DNA from: Eublepharis macularius
Lineage: Eukaryota; Chordata; Lepidosauria; Squamata; Eublepharidae
Assembly: GCF_028583425.1 (NCBI RefSeq)
Contig: NC_072791.1
Location: forward strand, 192,610,311 to 192,674,310
Reading direction: 5' to 3'
Length of the DNA: 64,000 bases
A program made the translations under genes and the position numbers. The stretch's first letter is position 1, and the number at the start of each line of letters is the position of its first letter. The notes beneath the pieces are model-generated. The model saw only the letters and a program-made list of their open reading frames with translations, made no database searches and was not told where the DNA came from. Positions 1-10,222 of this stretch are shown in pieces.

Positions 1-73
1 AAAGGATAAGCTTCTTGGGTTGCAAGCCATGAATGTACAACAACCCATAACAGTTTCCTGTTTTTGATTGCAG

Positions 74-445
74 CGATAGGCAGACCAGAGGAGGCTGTTG
101 AGGTTCCGGTAGCCTCTGCAAGTTCCCAAACCTCCAGGACACCCGAGGAAGAACACACTACCCTCGACAATATCCTCACCCGGGTCTGCTCTTTGGAAAC
201 CAGGATATTGGCTTCCGGTGGGTCAACAATGTTAATTTTGTTCAGACCGCATATCGGAAAGCCATGTACATGCCATTGACCTTCTGTTTTACATTTTCTC
301 CCTAGTCACGACACTGCAAGGCCAGGTGAGGAAACTGGAGAGTCGCATGTCGCGCCATGGTCGGCGTCTTTTGGTGCTGGAGCGGAGGGAACGCCAGAGG
401 CAGTCCAGTGTAACCGAGACACTGTCTCGTGGTCAGGACCCATGA
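74..445 (+). CDS. Last two exons of an unidentified plus-strand gene (partial, coiled-coil C-terminus)
   Basis: I do not recognise this protein. Two exons can be modelled: 74-217 after an acceptor TTGCAG, ending TCC G before GTGGGT, and 321-445 after an acceptor CTGCAAG, ending in TGA. The split codon G/GC joins in frame, and the incoming junction is also phase 1. The peptide is acidic and Ser/Thr-rich (PEEAVEVPVASASSQ), then heptad-like (LDNILTRVCSLETRILASG, QVRKLESRMSRHGRRLL), and ends basic (ERRERQRQSS...GQDP), so a coiled coil is likely. An ATTAAA at 562-567 could be its polyadenylation signal. It converges on the minus-strand Myb/SANT gene, and their 3' regions probably overlap. It could be the second gene of the same transposon or an unrelated host gene. 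The start lies left of the window. Confidence 0.5.
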
Positions 446-680
446 TGGCAAACTTTAAGTTAACTGTTCAACTTTTACCATTTCTAAAAACTTGCTGTTT
501 AGTTGAGACTTGTTCGGTCTCCAAGTTACGACTGTTTAATGTTGATAATTTTTCTGTTAAAATTAAAGAACACTTTTCTAATACAATAACAGATATATTT
601 TTATAACCTGAGAAAACCCTAAAGACCATAGGATGGTAAGCATCCTGGCATCAATTGTTTCTTGTGATGTGAGGGTTGGC

Positions 681-1051
681 CTACAGTGTCAAACGATCCC
701 TGGCCTTTCCCACACATGATCTTTTGGGGGCCCCCATTCTATTGGAATCGGAAGAGTTTGCCGGCAGATTAACATGGAGAGTTTCTGGGGGGGTTGGTTG
801 TTGCTGGCGCAGAATTGCCTCGCCCAATGTTTTTAGAGTACCAACAGCAGCGCGCATGACTTCTATGTTTTCTGACCATGCATCCTGGAACATTCTCCTC
901 TCCAGCCTTGTCTCCTGAAGGAATTCCAGGTTCCTGCGGCCCTCCTCTTCTCTCCACTTCCTAGTTTCTTCCTGCTCCCGTCTGCGTAGGGCCATCTCCT
1001 CCTGGTGTTCTTCGAAAGCCTGTTTAAGGAATTTTTCTGCAGCATTGTTGA
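681..1051 (-). CDS. Myb/SANT gene exon 4 (coiled-coil C-terminus)
   Basis: Acceptor GTTCCACAG. The first full codons read NNAAEKFLKQAF and lead into a highly charged helix (Glu/Arg/Gln-rich) that ends in a basic tail before TAG. The helix length and charge pattern suggest dimerisation. No zinc finger or catalytic motif is visible. Confidence 0.65.
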
Positions 1052-4000
1052 CTGTGGAACCCACCCTTTTCCTACACCTCAGGTTTGCCAGTTGAGTTCC
1101 AGGCGACAGGAGTGTTGTTGTCCTTGGTGGGCTTCCTGATTGGGGGCATAGAGAGAAGGGTATGTTTCACTTTTCACAAAGCATGTGCCCCGTTCCCCAC
1201 CCATTTGTAAAGCCACCAGCAATTTAAGATTCCTTTTATTCCGAACACCATGTTTTGCCTCTCACCATGCCTTCTCAACATGTTGAGGACTGCATACACA
1301 ACAAAAGGGGGACAATGCCTTATGCTTCAATTCAGCTCTCCCTCAGCTATGTGTAGAATTTTATGTGTGGTTGCCTCGCTTGAAGATGGGAGCCAGTCAA
1401 CAGAGGAAGACAGTGACGGTGTGCAACAAGGCATGCATGAAAGGAATGCTGCGCATAACACCCACTGAAACCATTTTTTCATTACTGTGTAAGGTATTGA
1501 CAACATGGTCTGTGTGAGCTGTCACATCCAGGAGAAGGTGATCCCAAAAATTCTATTAAATCAAGTCTCCCATAAGAAGAGCGTATTTGTTCCTCTAAGA
1601 TGCTTAAATCTCACTTTTTTATTGACATCGCATTCCTCTAGCATTGTCATATCCACCCATTTGAAAAGTCAGCGCTGCAACCTCACAGAGCAAGAAGGCC
1701 TTTTCTTTCAAGGTGACAAGGCATCTTGCACCCACCTGCTTGTGCATTTCTTGGAGACGGAGGGTTGTTTTCTTTATCCAGTGCATTCCCCTGTATAATT
1801 TGATTGTGATCCCCTGAATCTGTAGAAAGCAAAAAAAAATTTAAGGTCATTACTGTCTTCTCCTCATTGCACGCCAACCAACACAACCCAGACACAGATT
1901 GCTTTCTGAAGTATTATGAATTGGGCAATCCAATTGTTTCGGTAGGTGGTCCATCACCCAAGAGAATGTCTGCCAGTGAATCAGACATTGGGGTTGACAG
2001 AAAGGTGATGATCGCATTGGAAATCTGCTTTTTTATGCATTTCTTCCAGAGAACCTACAAGAAGCTCACATTGTTTTTAAACCCAAATCTGAATCTCACA
2101 ACGGAGAAAAGGTGGTAGCATTAAGCATCCAAAAACCAATTAACAATTCCTCCCTGCACCCATCCAGCGGCATTTATAAAAGGTTGTTTGTAACTTGTGT
2201 TGGTTCCCACAATGGGAGAGGAAGGGGTGGGATGTCAGTGGCCTTGTTAATAAAGCGATTAAAATATGCTTATAACCTAATCATCAGGAAAAGAGATGCT
2301 GGCCGAACTCGCCTTGTGTGCTATCTGTGATGATTTCAATTTCACCTCACGCAAGGTTCTGGTCACTGTTTAAAATCACTGGAGTCCCGTATGTCGGCAC
2401 TTCAAATATATGCGTGCTGTTTCAGTACTTTTAAATAATTTGCATGCTGTTCATAAACCATCTCAGTAGCAAGCATGTCTGGTAACAAAATTGATTGTAA
2501 TAACCACTTAACTTTTGAGCCGCAGTAGAGATGTATTTTTAGGCAAGGTTCTCTGATGGTTTTAAAATTTAGAGAAGCTGTCAGAAGGGTACCTGAGAGC
2601 GCCCCCCCCCCACACACACAGACGCTGGTGAGAGGCAAGGGGCCTCTTTGCTTTGGCATTACAGAGCAAAAGTAGGAGCAACGTTATTGGTATATTCTTT
2701 CATTGTGATTTGGTCTGGCTTTGTTAGTGCTCGAACCTCTTGAGAATACTTTTTAGATAGATCAATTATTTCACAATTGTGTCCTTTGAAGCGTTTCTCA
2801 TTGCAATTTTAACTGTGTTCTTGTCCGGTGCTGTTCCGACTTCACATAGAGTGATCTGGGGTGGCAGTTTCAATCAGTTTTTACATCTTGACCCAAAAAA
2901 TATGCTCACCACTTTCAAGTAGTCCTTCTGGTGTGACATCAAGGGATGTTTCCAAGTCATTGGGGTTTTCTCCAGACATGCAGTCAAAGTCTCCTAAACA
3001 TTGTTCATTTGGAAAAATCAGTAACAATGTCAAAAAATTTTGAAACATGACATATTAGAATGGAGTCCTAACCATAAGTAATCATTTCATCTTCACAATG
3101 TGTGGGCAGGTGGAAGCATGGCGTAAAACACACTTAACAGTTCATTATATATGGGCACCAGTCCAATAACGGTAATAAACCAAAGCTATGAGATTACCAT
3201 GCTGAATCAGGAAAAAGGGAAATCCGCCAAAACCAAATTTTGGTGCTCTAAAAAGTGCTATGAATCCAGACAATTCCACCCCACATTAAGCTATGGGATT
3301 AGCAAGTGTGCCACTGAGAGGACGATTAACTTCCCCCTTCCACAATTTGAAATTTTTTTTGCAAAGCGGTGAAACGTGGCAACAATGGTCAGAGTTAAAA
3401 CAATGAGCGGTACGGTTTTCCCCATCGTCACATATGCATCAAACAGAGAATTGACCTGTGTGCGGTCACGCACAATAATTTAAATTTTCTTGCGCTGGAC
3501 TTTCAGGGGACCAAAATGTCCATCTCAGTTTTTAATCAGCCATGGCTGTTTAGCCCATGCATGCAGACATGAACAAACAATGAATCTGCCTCAAACGGAA
3601 TGGGAACATCAGTCCATTGGCCTTGCCAGCCTCCCGGTAATAGCTGGAGATCTGCCAGAATTACAACTGATCTCCAGGCAGCCTAAATCAGTTCCCCTGG
3701 AGAAAATGGCTGCTTTGAAGTGTGAACTCCATGGAATTATACCCCAGATTTCCCTCCCATCCACAAACCCCACCATCTTCAGACTCCTCCACCAAAATCT
3801 CCAGGGATTTCCCAACCTGGACCTGGCAACCCTGCAGTCCATCAGGGTCAGTTTGGTCTCCCCAGGCAGGCAGCACCCCTCCAGGGTCTCAAGTGGGGTT
3901 GCCAGCTCTGGGCTGGGAAATTCGTGGAGATCTTAGAGTGGAGCCCGGGGAGGGAGAGATATAATGCAAGAGTCCACCCTCCTGTGAAGCCATTTTCTCT

Positions 4001-5231
4001 GTAGTCTGGACATCTGTTGTAATTCCAGGGGATCTCCAGGCCCCAACTGGAGGTTGGCCACCCCAGGCTCAGGTAGTGATTTTTCCTTGCATCACCAGAG
4101 TATTTTTCTCATTAGATGCTTGAGAATGAAGCTGGGAACTTAGGCATGCAAAGCAGGTGCTCTAGTACTAACCCACAGTCCATCCCCATGCTCTATGCTC
4201 TCACAAGATTGTGCCATATTGAGGGCCAGCTGGCAACCCACCCCTTCAAGAAGTAACAAGCATGCCAAAAATCAACTTGAGTATTGCACTTGACTGGAGC
4301 AAGATCACAAGGGGAGACAAACACCCTCAACTCCTGCCTGTAAGCCTCCCAGAGGCATCCGGCTGTCCCGCACCCCCAACCCCCCGGTGTGCAAGAAGCA
4401 GGGGTAATGCGCCCTTGGCATGATCCAGCAAGGCATTTCTTGCCCCGGCAAAAAGCATTATCCTTGGAACGCCTCCAAACCCTTTTCATCACAATAAAGA
4501 CCGCTCGGTATATTCAGCAAATACGGCAATTGAATGAATGCAACGGCTGGGATCCAGCTGCACGCTTTGGGGCAGCGTGCACTTAGCAGACACCGGGACC
4601 CTGGGATATGTTGCAAGCTACTTTCATAACCCCTTTTTTCCCATTGAAGTAATCATGTCAGGATACAATATGGATTTTAATGTGCATGGCTGGATTTTAA
4701 ACAGTAGTCATAACAACCCTCCCATGTTCTCTAACTGCTGCACTTACCGTCATGAGCAGGTGAAGACATCCTGATGTCAGTGGGATTGATGGTTTCCAAC
4801 TCGTGTGAAAATAGCTCCTCTGATGACTCCATGAGCACCAAGGGTGCTGGGCTCACTTGACCCATTACCTGAAGAACCATGCTTCTGGCTAAACGTTTGG
4901 GATTCACACTTGCATCCCCTCTGAGAATGCTCTCTAGCTCCCTGTAGTAGGGGCAGGTGATGGGAGCGTTTCCTGACCGGCTGTTATGTGCCACCACCTT
5001 CTTGTATTCGAGGCGCATGGTCTTCGTCTTGGATCTGCATTCAAGAGCCGATCGTCTGTGGCCCCTCGTTGCCATCTGTTCAGATATTCTCTCGAAATAG
5101 TCCAAGTTGCGATGTGTGTTCCTTAGGGCCACCTGGATTTTTTCCTCGCCCCAAAAGTGCAGAAGATCGATGATTTCCCGATGCCTCCACGAGATTCCTC
5201 GTTTCACATGACTCATCCCACTGTGAGACAT
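681..5231 (-). CDS. Myb/SANT-like (trihelix) DNA-binding protein, four exons, PIF/Harbinger-type accessory gene or domesticated relative
   Basis: Exons are 5231-4748, 2993-2910, 1819-1736 and 1051-681. Every junction is phase 1 with GT-AG ends, and the joined frame is open for about 340 residues. I chose ATG 5231 because the upstream in-frame start is only GTG. Residues about 10-105 form a trihelix domain of the Myb_DNA-bind_4 type: a first-helix Trp in RGISWRHREI, then LLHFWGEEKIQ, YFERISEQMA, LECRSKTKTMRLEYKK and CPYYRELESIL. The middle is acidic and Pro/Ser-rich. The C-terminal exon is a charged coiled coil (EEHQEEMALRRREQEETRKW) ending basic. This layout, DNA-binding head plus coiled-coil tail, is known from NAIF1/MSANTD-type proteins and from the second protein of Harbinger transposons. 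No transposase was found in the window. ATTAAA on this strand at 535-540 may be the polyadenylation signal. Introns were inferred by eye, without transcript evidence. Confidence 0.65.
1736..1819 (-). CDS. Myb/SANT gene exon 3 (84 bp)
   Basis: Acceptor TTTCTACAG, donor G/GTGGGTGC, phase 1 to phase 1, with the same length as exon 2. It encodes a polar linker including DHNQIIQGNALDKENNPPSP. It can be skipped without breaking the frame. Confidence 0.5.
2910..2993 (-). CDS. Myb/SANT gene exon 2 (84 bp)
   Basis: Acceptor TGTTTAG, donor G/GTGAGC, phase 1 to phase 1. It encodes an acidic linker beginning GDFDCMSGENPNDLE. It is too short to stand out as an open frame alone. Support comes from the two splice sites, matching phase and a codon-like composition. 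Confidence 0.55.
3622..3834 (-). mobile_element. hAT-like MITE, family A (CAGGGTTGCCA ends), copy 1
   Basis: Read on the minus strand it starts CAGGGTTGCCAGGTCC and contains the family core with CCATTTTCTCCAGGGGAAC and GGAGATCAGTTGTAATT. Four more copies lie at 3895, 8412, 42440 and 50060. The ends resemble hAT elements. Confidence 0.6.
3895..4065 (+). mobile_element. hAT-like MITE, family A, copy 2
   Basis: Starts GGGTTGCCAGCTCTGG and ends GGAGGTTGGCCACCCC, with the shared core GCCATTTTCTC and GTTGTAATTCC. It lies about 60 bp from copy 1 in opposite orientation. Confidence 0.6.
4140..4186 (-). repeat. Fragment of tRNA-related SINE
   Basis: GCATGCAAAGCAGGTGCTCT matches the end of the SINE family seen at 20845, 47040 and 61200. 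Only the end is visible. Confidence 0.4.
4748..5231 (-). CDS. Myb/SANT gene exon 1 (DNA-binding domain)
   Basis: Encodes the whole trihelix domain and a Ser/Pro-rich linker (SSPAHD). The donor is G/GTAAGTG, a consensus site, which leaves phase 1. The ATG at 5231 is preceded by AAAA, giving an A at -3. Confidence 0.7.
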
Positions 5232-5872
5232 TTTTTTCGTGTCCGCGATAGACAAAGGACTAATTTTTGAGCTATACACTTCCCGCCTCACCAGAGCTGA
5301 AGTTCAAGCAGAATGGGTTGCATGAGGCGTCACCGCTGTAGGCACGCCCAATGTGAAAGCGAAAACTCCTGGCATGTTTCCATTTTTTTTAAAAAGGGAG
5401 GGGGGGATGGGGAATTTGCGCGCCAAAAACAACGTTCCAGGTTGTAACTTGAACGACTGCCACATATTTTTATATCGGTTAAAGAATAAGGGGTGGTCAA
5501 AAAGGGCACAGACATGAATACTTCATATTAGTTTTTTTAAATTCGCCAACGCTAAAGTGCTTTAATGGACCAAATGCCAGCTTGTTTGTAAATGCCTGCT
5601 CGGCGTTTTGCAATGCAAACATTGCAGCGACGTGATAATGCGCTATAACGCGATATCGATATAAGTTTGGTTTATTTAAAAAAAAATTATGGCGTTGCAA
5701 GCGGTTCTTAATCGCTCGGGAACACTCACACGGACACGGATTAAAACTACATTCAGAGTAGGATTCCGTTAATAATTGGGAACTGAGCAAACGGAATAGA
5801 AATGGAATAAGGCGAGGAATGAGCGGGAGGTAGCGCTAATTTAGCGCGAAAATTGTGCCCGTGTGACGACGG
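5232..5872. other. 5' flank of the Myb/SANT gene, probable transposon terminal region
   Basis: Non-coding, rich in CG dinucleotides (CGCGATATCGATAT, TAGCGCGAAAA) unlike the surrounding AT-rich reptile sequence, and ending abruptly at 5872 against a SINE. The last bases, read inward on the minus strand as GGCCGTCGTCACACGGGCAC, look like a terminal inverted repeat of a DNA transposon. The partner end would lie left of the window, so this could not be tested. Confidence 0.35.
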
Positions 5873-6062
5873 CCATGGTGTAGTGGAAGTGGGAGAACCA
5901 GGTTCAAATCCCTACTCTTCAATGGAAGCTTGCTGGGTGATTATGGGTCAGTCACACACTTTCAACCTAACCTACCTCAGAGGTTGTGGTGAGGAACATG
6001 GATGACATGAACACAATGTAAGGTACTCCAAGACCCCATTGAGGAGAATGCTGTGGTATAAA
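5873..6062 (+). repeat. tRNA-derived SINE
   Basis: A-box-like GGTGTAGTGG and B-box GGTTCAAATCC, followed by the body CTTGCTGGGTGA...GTCAGTCACACACTTTCA...CCTAACCTACC shared with copies at 16523, 27925 and 41397. It lies against the putative transposon end at 5872. Confidence 0.7.
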
Positions 6063-6536
6063 TGAAGAAAATAACTTTTCATTAGATCCGCCTGGACTAC
6101 TTGTCCTGAATCCTAAGTCAGATCCAGCCTGCTAGAAAAGGATTATAGAATGTTGAGTTTGGAGTTTTTGTCATGCTCCTAAGGTCTATTATCTGTATAA
6201 ACCAATCTACTTTATCTGGAAAGAGTGTTTGGGTAGAGAAATTATTCTGGCTGTTCTTACAGAAGTGATTTTAGTGAGGAAACCAAAAAAGCATTCCTTC
6301 AGTCAAAAACACACCAAACAGATACATTTCATTCTTAAATTATTTTCTTCCATCTAGTTAAAAAAGTTGAGGACTCTAGCAGCAGCCCAAGTTAATATGT
6401 GAAGGTGCTGGTCAGCACAAAGTATTATTCTGGTTTCTTTTTATGTTCATGCTTGGTTTTTTTTTTTTACACATTGTTTCTCACTGGTTGATGTATGTCA
6501 CTTCGACATGTGATTTTGTGATATTGTATGATATGG

Positions 6537-6674
6537 GCTGCTTCCACACATGTTGGATAATCCACTTTCAATACTCTTTAGTGAACATTTGAAACTGATT
6601 TTCCATGTGTGGAACAAAAAATCCACTTCAAAAAGATTTGAAAGTGCATTATTCAACGTGTGTGGAAATGGCCT
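6537..6674. mobile_element. Palindromic MITE, family D (TTCCGCACAC ends), copy 1
   Basis: Near-palindrome with ends GGCTGCTTCCACACATGTT and ACGTGTGTGGAAATGGCC, and inner TGGATAATCCACTTTCAAT mirrored as AAGTGCATTATTCAA. Five copies are present in the window. No coding capacity. Confidence 0.65.
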
Positions 6675-7464
6675 AGGTCTATGGAAATGCTTAATGCCGT
6701 CATCATTTTGCTATTCTGAGATGAAGGAAGCAATCATTAAGCAGGTCTACACGGAAGTAATTCCCATTGTATTCAATGCGGGCTTACTCTCTCCATTGTT
6801 CTCAGGATTGCAGCTAAAGTCTTGGAATGAGCTGACCAAGTTTATTGGTCCCATCTGAAATCTCTCAGTATTTGCTTTTCTGACTTCCTGCCTTTCATAA
6901 GGAGGGAACCTGCGGTTGGCTGTATGTCAGGTAGCCTGAAGGACCTGTTAACATGAGCAACTGATGGGTTTCTGTCATAGGTGATTAATTTTGTCTCAAC
7001 TGGAAGAACACACAATGCTGTGTTGTGAAAGACAATATAATGACTGCTGCCTGTAATCATATTCTCGGCTTTCACAGGAAAGATATCTTGTTAAAGAGAA
7101 CATTACCAACATCTTTAATGGTTTACTTTTCTTCTTTCTCCTTAGTTCTTACCCTCACCTTTTAAAAACTGCAGAATTGTGTATTCCTACTTTTTCCTGT
7201 CAGTTTATTTCTCTTCTCTGTGTTTATTGTGATCATATTGTACAATTTCCATTTTTAAAGAAATGCATCTATTTTGAATTCAGCTTGTTTGGGAAAGGGA
7301 AGTATGACTCACACCCATGTGCTTTTTCTAAGCAAGCTGTTCCAGATGTCAGGCTAGGAACACTTCGACATGATCTGTCACTGATGCCTTGCAATTCCCA
7401 GAACAACTTGGATTTCCCCCACCCCATCAGCAAACCAGTCCTGTGGTAGTCAAGTACAGATGCA

Positions 7465-7600
7465 AATTCCGGATGGTAGCTGTGCTAGTCCATAGCAGCA
7501 AAATAAAGCAGGAGTCTAGTGGCACCTTGAAGACTAACCAAATTTATTCCAGCAATAAACTTCTGTGAGTCGGAGCTCATTGCATCGGATCTGGGCTCTT
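7465..7600 (-). mobile_element. Retrotransposon 3' fragment of the dimer-forming family, single copy
   Basis: The text GTGCTAGTCCATAGCAGCAAAA, then GTCTAGTGGCACCTTGAAGAC and CTAACCAAATTTATTCCAG, matches one arm of the inverted dimers at 38414, 44794, 53408, 54466 and 57998. Here I see only one arm. Confidence 0.55.
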
Positions 7601-8411
7601 TTAACTCCATCACGTCAGGGCTTATTACAGTTAAGGTCTTTTAAGTCCACTGATTTCAATGGTAGAGTTAAGCACATGACTTAGCTTACCCCTGCTGAAA
7701 TCAATGGTACTTAAAAATCCTGAAATGTGCACTCTGCAAAGGTTTCCTGTGGCCTGCCTTCCTAATCAGTACAACTTAGCAAAGCTCTTTGGAAAGCACG
7801 GTTCCATAGAGTGTTGCCCCAATGACCCATCTCTTCACATTATTGAAGCTGCTGTGTGCTTCTTTCTGCCAGCTATGCTGCTGCGTCTTTAAATGTAAGA
7901 CCTTTGCAACACAGACCTTTCCTTTTCAGTTTGTGGATGTGGCTAGTTTATATAATAGAACTGTCTGCCAGAGGCAGCGAATAACGACATGAAAACATAG
8001 TTTGGTAAGGTTTGTACCACTTCTCAATTATAATATTAAAACCTTTTGACTCTTTTCACAGGCAACACTAAAAAGCTGCTCTTGAACTGCTTGTGTCATA
8101 TGCAAAAATGTTTAATATAGCCTAAAAAGATGTTGTTTCTGTTGCAGTCGTTGTGGACCTATTTAAAAGAATCGTTTAAAGCTGAATGTGCTTCTTGCCA
8201 GTTAAGTTTTTACAGTTACATTACAAGCAAGAACCAGTTGGTTTTAAGCCCCCTATGTGAAAATACAGGCAAGTGAAAGCAAGGAATTGTCATCACCCCC
8301 GTTGGCATTTTATGAGCTTTCTGAGATATTTAACTGCCTAATTTTAAAAATAAGAATGCTGAATTAGATAGATGTTGGTCTGTAGTCTGGAAATGCCCAT
8401 AGACCAAGGTC

Positions 8412-8605
8412 TAGGGTTGCCAATCACCAGATTTGGGAGGGGGTGGAGGTGTCTCCTGGAACTATAACTGACCTCCAGACAACAGAGATTAGTTCCTGTG
8501 GAAAACATGGTAGATTTGGAGGGCAGGTTCTGTGATATACCACAGAGTGTGGGAGAAACAGAAGTCCCTCCCCAGATACTGGCCCCCAATCTCCAGGAAT
8601 GTCCT
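8412..8605 (+). mobile_element. hAT-like MITE, family A, copy 3
   Basis: Starts AGGGTTGCCAATCACC. The body matches the family core, diverged (GGAAAACATGGTAGATTTGG), and it ends near CTCCAGGAATGTCC. Confidence 0.5.
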
Positions 8606-8717
8606 CAAGTCAGCATTGACAATGCCGCCAAGACTTTCTTTGGACAGCCAGGTAGGAGAACGAACCAAGAGCACTTCAAGAGTTTCAACTGATTCACTAG
8701 CTACATACGTTCCTGTA

Positions 8718-9085
8718 CAGGGTTGCCAGATGGCTTCCTCCCAAAACTGGACAGGTGCCTGCCACTCACTTTTTTGTGCTTGCCCAAGCACGCTACTGGC
8801 CCTGTGTGATAATGTCACTTCCAGTAGTGACATCATCATTGGCATGCAAGAGGCTGGGCAGGCAAGTGGGCCAGCTTCTCCTTGGGCACACAGGATGCCT
8901 GGCTTCTCCCCGGGCACACAGGACACCAGGTGGGCAAGGAGGCTGGCTGCTCTCCTGGAGCACAACAAGCCAAACAGGCCAGCCAGCCTGGCACACAGGG
9001 CTCTGGGTTTTTTTTACTCTGTTTTACTCAACAGTCCAACAAAAACCAGACTGTCTGGTGGAAAACCAAACACCTGGCAACTCTA
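8718..9085. mobile_element. hAT-like element with perfect 8-bp target duplication
   Basis: Starts CAGGGTTGCCAGATGG and ends CCTGGCAACTCTA. It is flanked by identical TTCCTGTA at 8710-8717 and 9086-9093, an 8-bp duplication typical of hAT elements. It carries the GTGTGATAATGTCACTTCC palindrome seen in other elements of the window. The open frames across it are repeat sequence, not genes. Confidence 0.75.
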
Positions 9086-9284
9086 TTCCTGTAATAGTAG
9101 GAGTTGGCTTCTGCGATGTACTAGTCTCCACACATTTGGACTACCATAATATGGTTTATGTGGGCCTGACAGACGTTGAATTATTTTCTTGTGCTAGCCA
9201 CAGAGCATATATAGAACCAGTTTTATATGAATTTCACCCTGCTTCCACTATTCTTGTGCACTATTTTTTCCTATTTATATCCTG

Positions 9285-9455
9285 TTTTTCTCCTTGATGG
9301 GGTTCCATCCTTCTACACTTTATCCTCACAACCACCACCCTGTGAGGTAGGTTAGGCTGAGATTGTGGCAAGCTGAAGGCCAACCAGCAAACGTCTGTGA
9401 CAGAGTGGGGATTTAAACCTGGTTTTCCTGGATCCTAAGTTACCTGCTGCTTCCA
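9285..9455 (-). repeat. tRNA-derived SINE, inverted
   Basis: Contains CCTGTGAGGTAGGTTAGGCTGA and GGGGATTTAAACCTGG, the reverse of the SINE body and B box. Diverged. Confidence 0.55.
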
Positions 9456-9675
9456 GGTCAGGGCTTACATTGGATTAATGATTGTATTGGTGTTTCGTTC
9501 GATTCTATTTACATTGCAAGAAGCTTTGATAACATTTTGCTGAATAGCAGGCCAGATATTATTTCCTAATCAAACAAATAAATGTTGCTCTGTTCTGTGC
9601 TGTTTCTTTAAAAAGTTTCTTTTTGAACGAGCAAAGATTTTAGACATTAGACACCAGAAAAAAGCTTGAATTTTT

Positions 9676-9684
9676 ATTTATTTA
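9676..9684 (-). terminator. Probable GCG polyadenylation signal
   Basis: On the minus strand overlapping AATAAATAAA lies about 500 bp after the GCG stop. The implied 3' UTR length is reasonable for GCG. Confidence 0.5.
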
Positions 9685-9804
9685 AGACTATCATTGAAAC
9701 CTGGAAATCTGAGTCTTCTTATAACAAAAGGTTCAAGAGGGAAGTTTCCATAATTTTAACTGCAAATCTCTTAGGTTTGTTGGGGAGAGGGGTCGTATTT
9801 AGTG

Positions 9805-9885
9805 ATTACCAGTGCAATTCTAAGCAGAGTTATGCCAATAGACTGAGAAGGGCCTAACTCTCTTTAGAATTGCACTGTGCAATTG
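9805..9885. repeat. Short inverted-repeat element (GCAATTCTAAGCAGAGTTA type)
   Basis: GTGCAATTCTAAGCAGAGTT is mirrored by AACTCTCTTTAGAATTGCAC about 45 bp later. Related pieces lie near 11805, 22010, 23690, 35275, 46450 and 61060. It lies inside the GCG 3' UTR if the polyadenylation call is right. Confidence 0.6.
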
Positions 9886-10185
9886 CTTCATCTTCCTAGA
9901 CAAAAATGCCACTGCTGAATATAGATGCAGTTGCTTGCGACTTGTTTAGAATCCTCCTTAAATAAATGGAAAAATCATAGAGTACTTCTGTCAATAGACC
10001 TATTACTTCAGTTGGCCAACTGTCAATATTATATCCTCTACACAATCCTTTCATAGTTGGATGAAAGAATAAATGATGAGCTGTTTGGCTTTAGGGTACA
10101 GGTCCTGAAACATTAAAACATGTGAATTTCAAAATTCCCTAATGACAGGTAGCTGATGTTGTGAAGATCTTAATTTATGCCATGT

Positions 10186-10222
10186 TTATTCTGTACCTCC
10201 TTGGTATTTTCCCGAAAGATCC
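10186..10222 (-). CDS. GCG: GCG exon 6 coding part (C-terminal tail)
   Basis: After acceptor TTTTGCCAG the frame reads [11 protein letters not shown] and stops at TAA. The related DLLGEYQ-like tail of birds supports the exon. Mammals end a few residues earlier. The 3' UTR continues to about 9660. Confidence 0.85.

Larger units (their letters stand above)
6063..8411. other. Intergenic sequence left of the GCG 3' end
   Basis: Apart from the family D MITE and the single-arm repeat listed separately, I see no exon-like conservation. Short segments near 6738-6800 and 7610-7710 resemble the small inverted repeat family built on AAGCAGGTCTAC or CATTGACTTCAATGG. Confidence 0.4.

Noticed and set aside
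4731-5291. A longer N-terminus for the Myb/SANT protein starting at 5291
   Set aside because: The first codon there is GTG. The first ATG in frame is at 5231.
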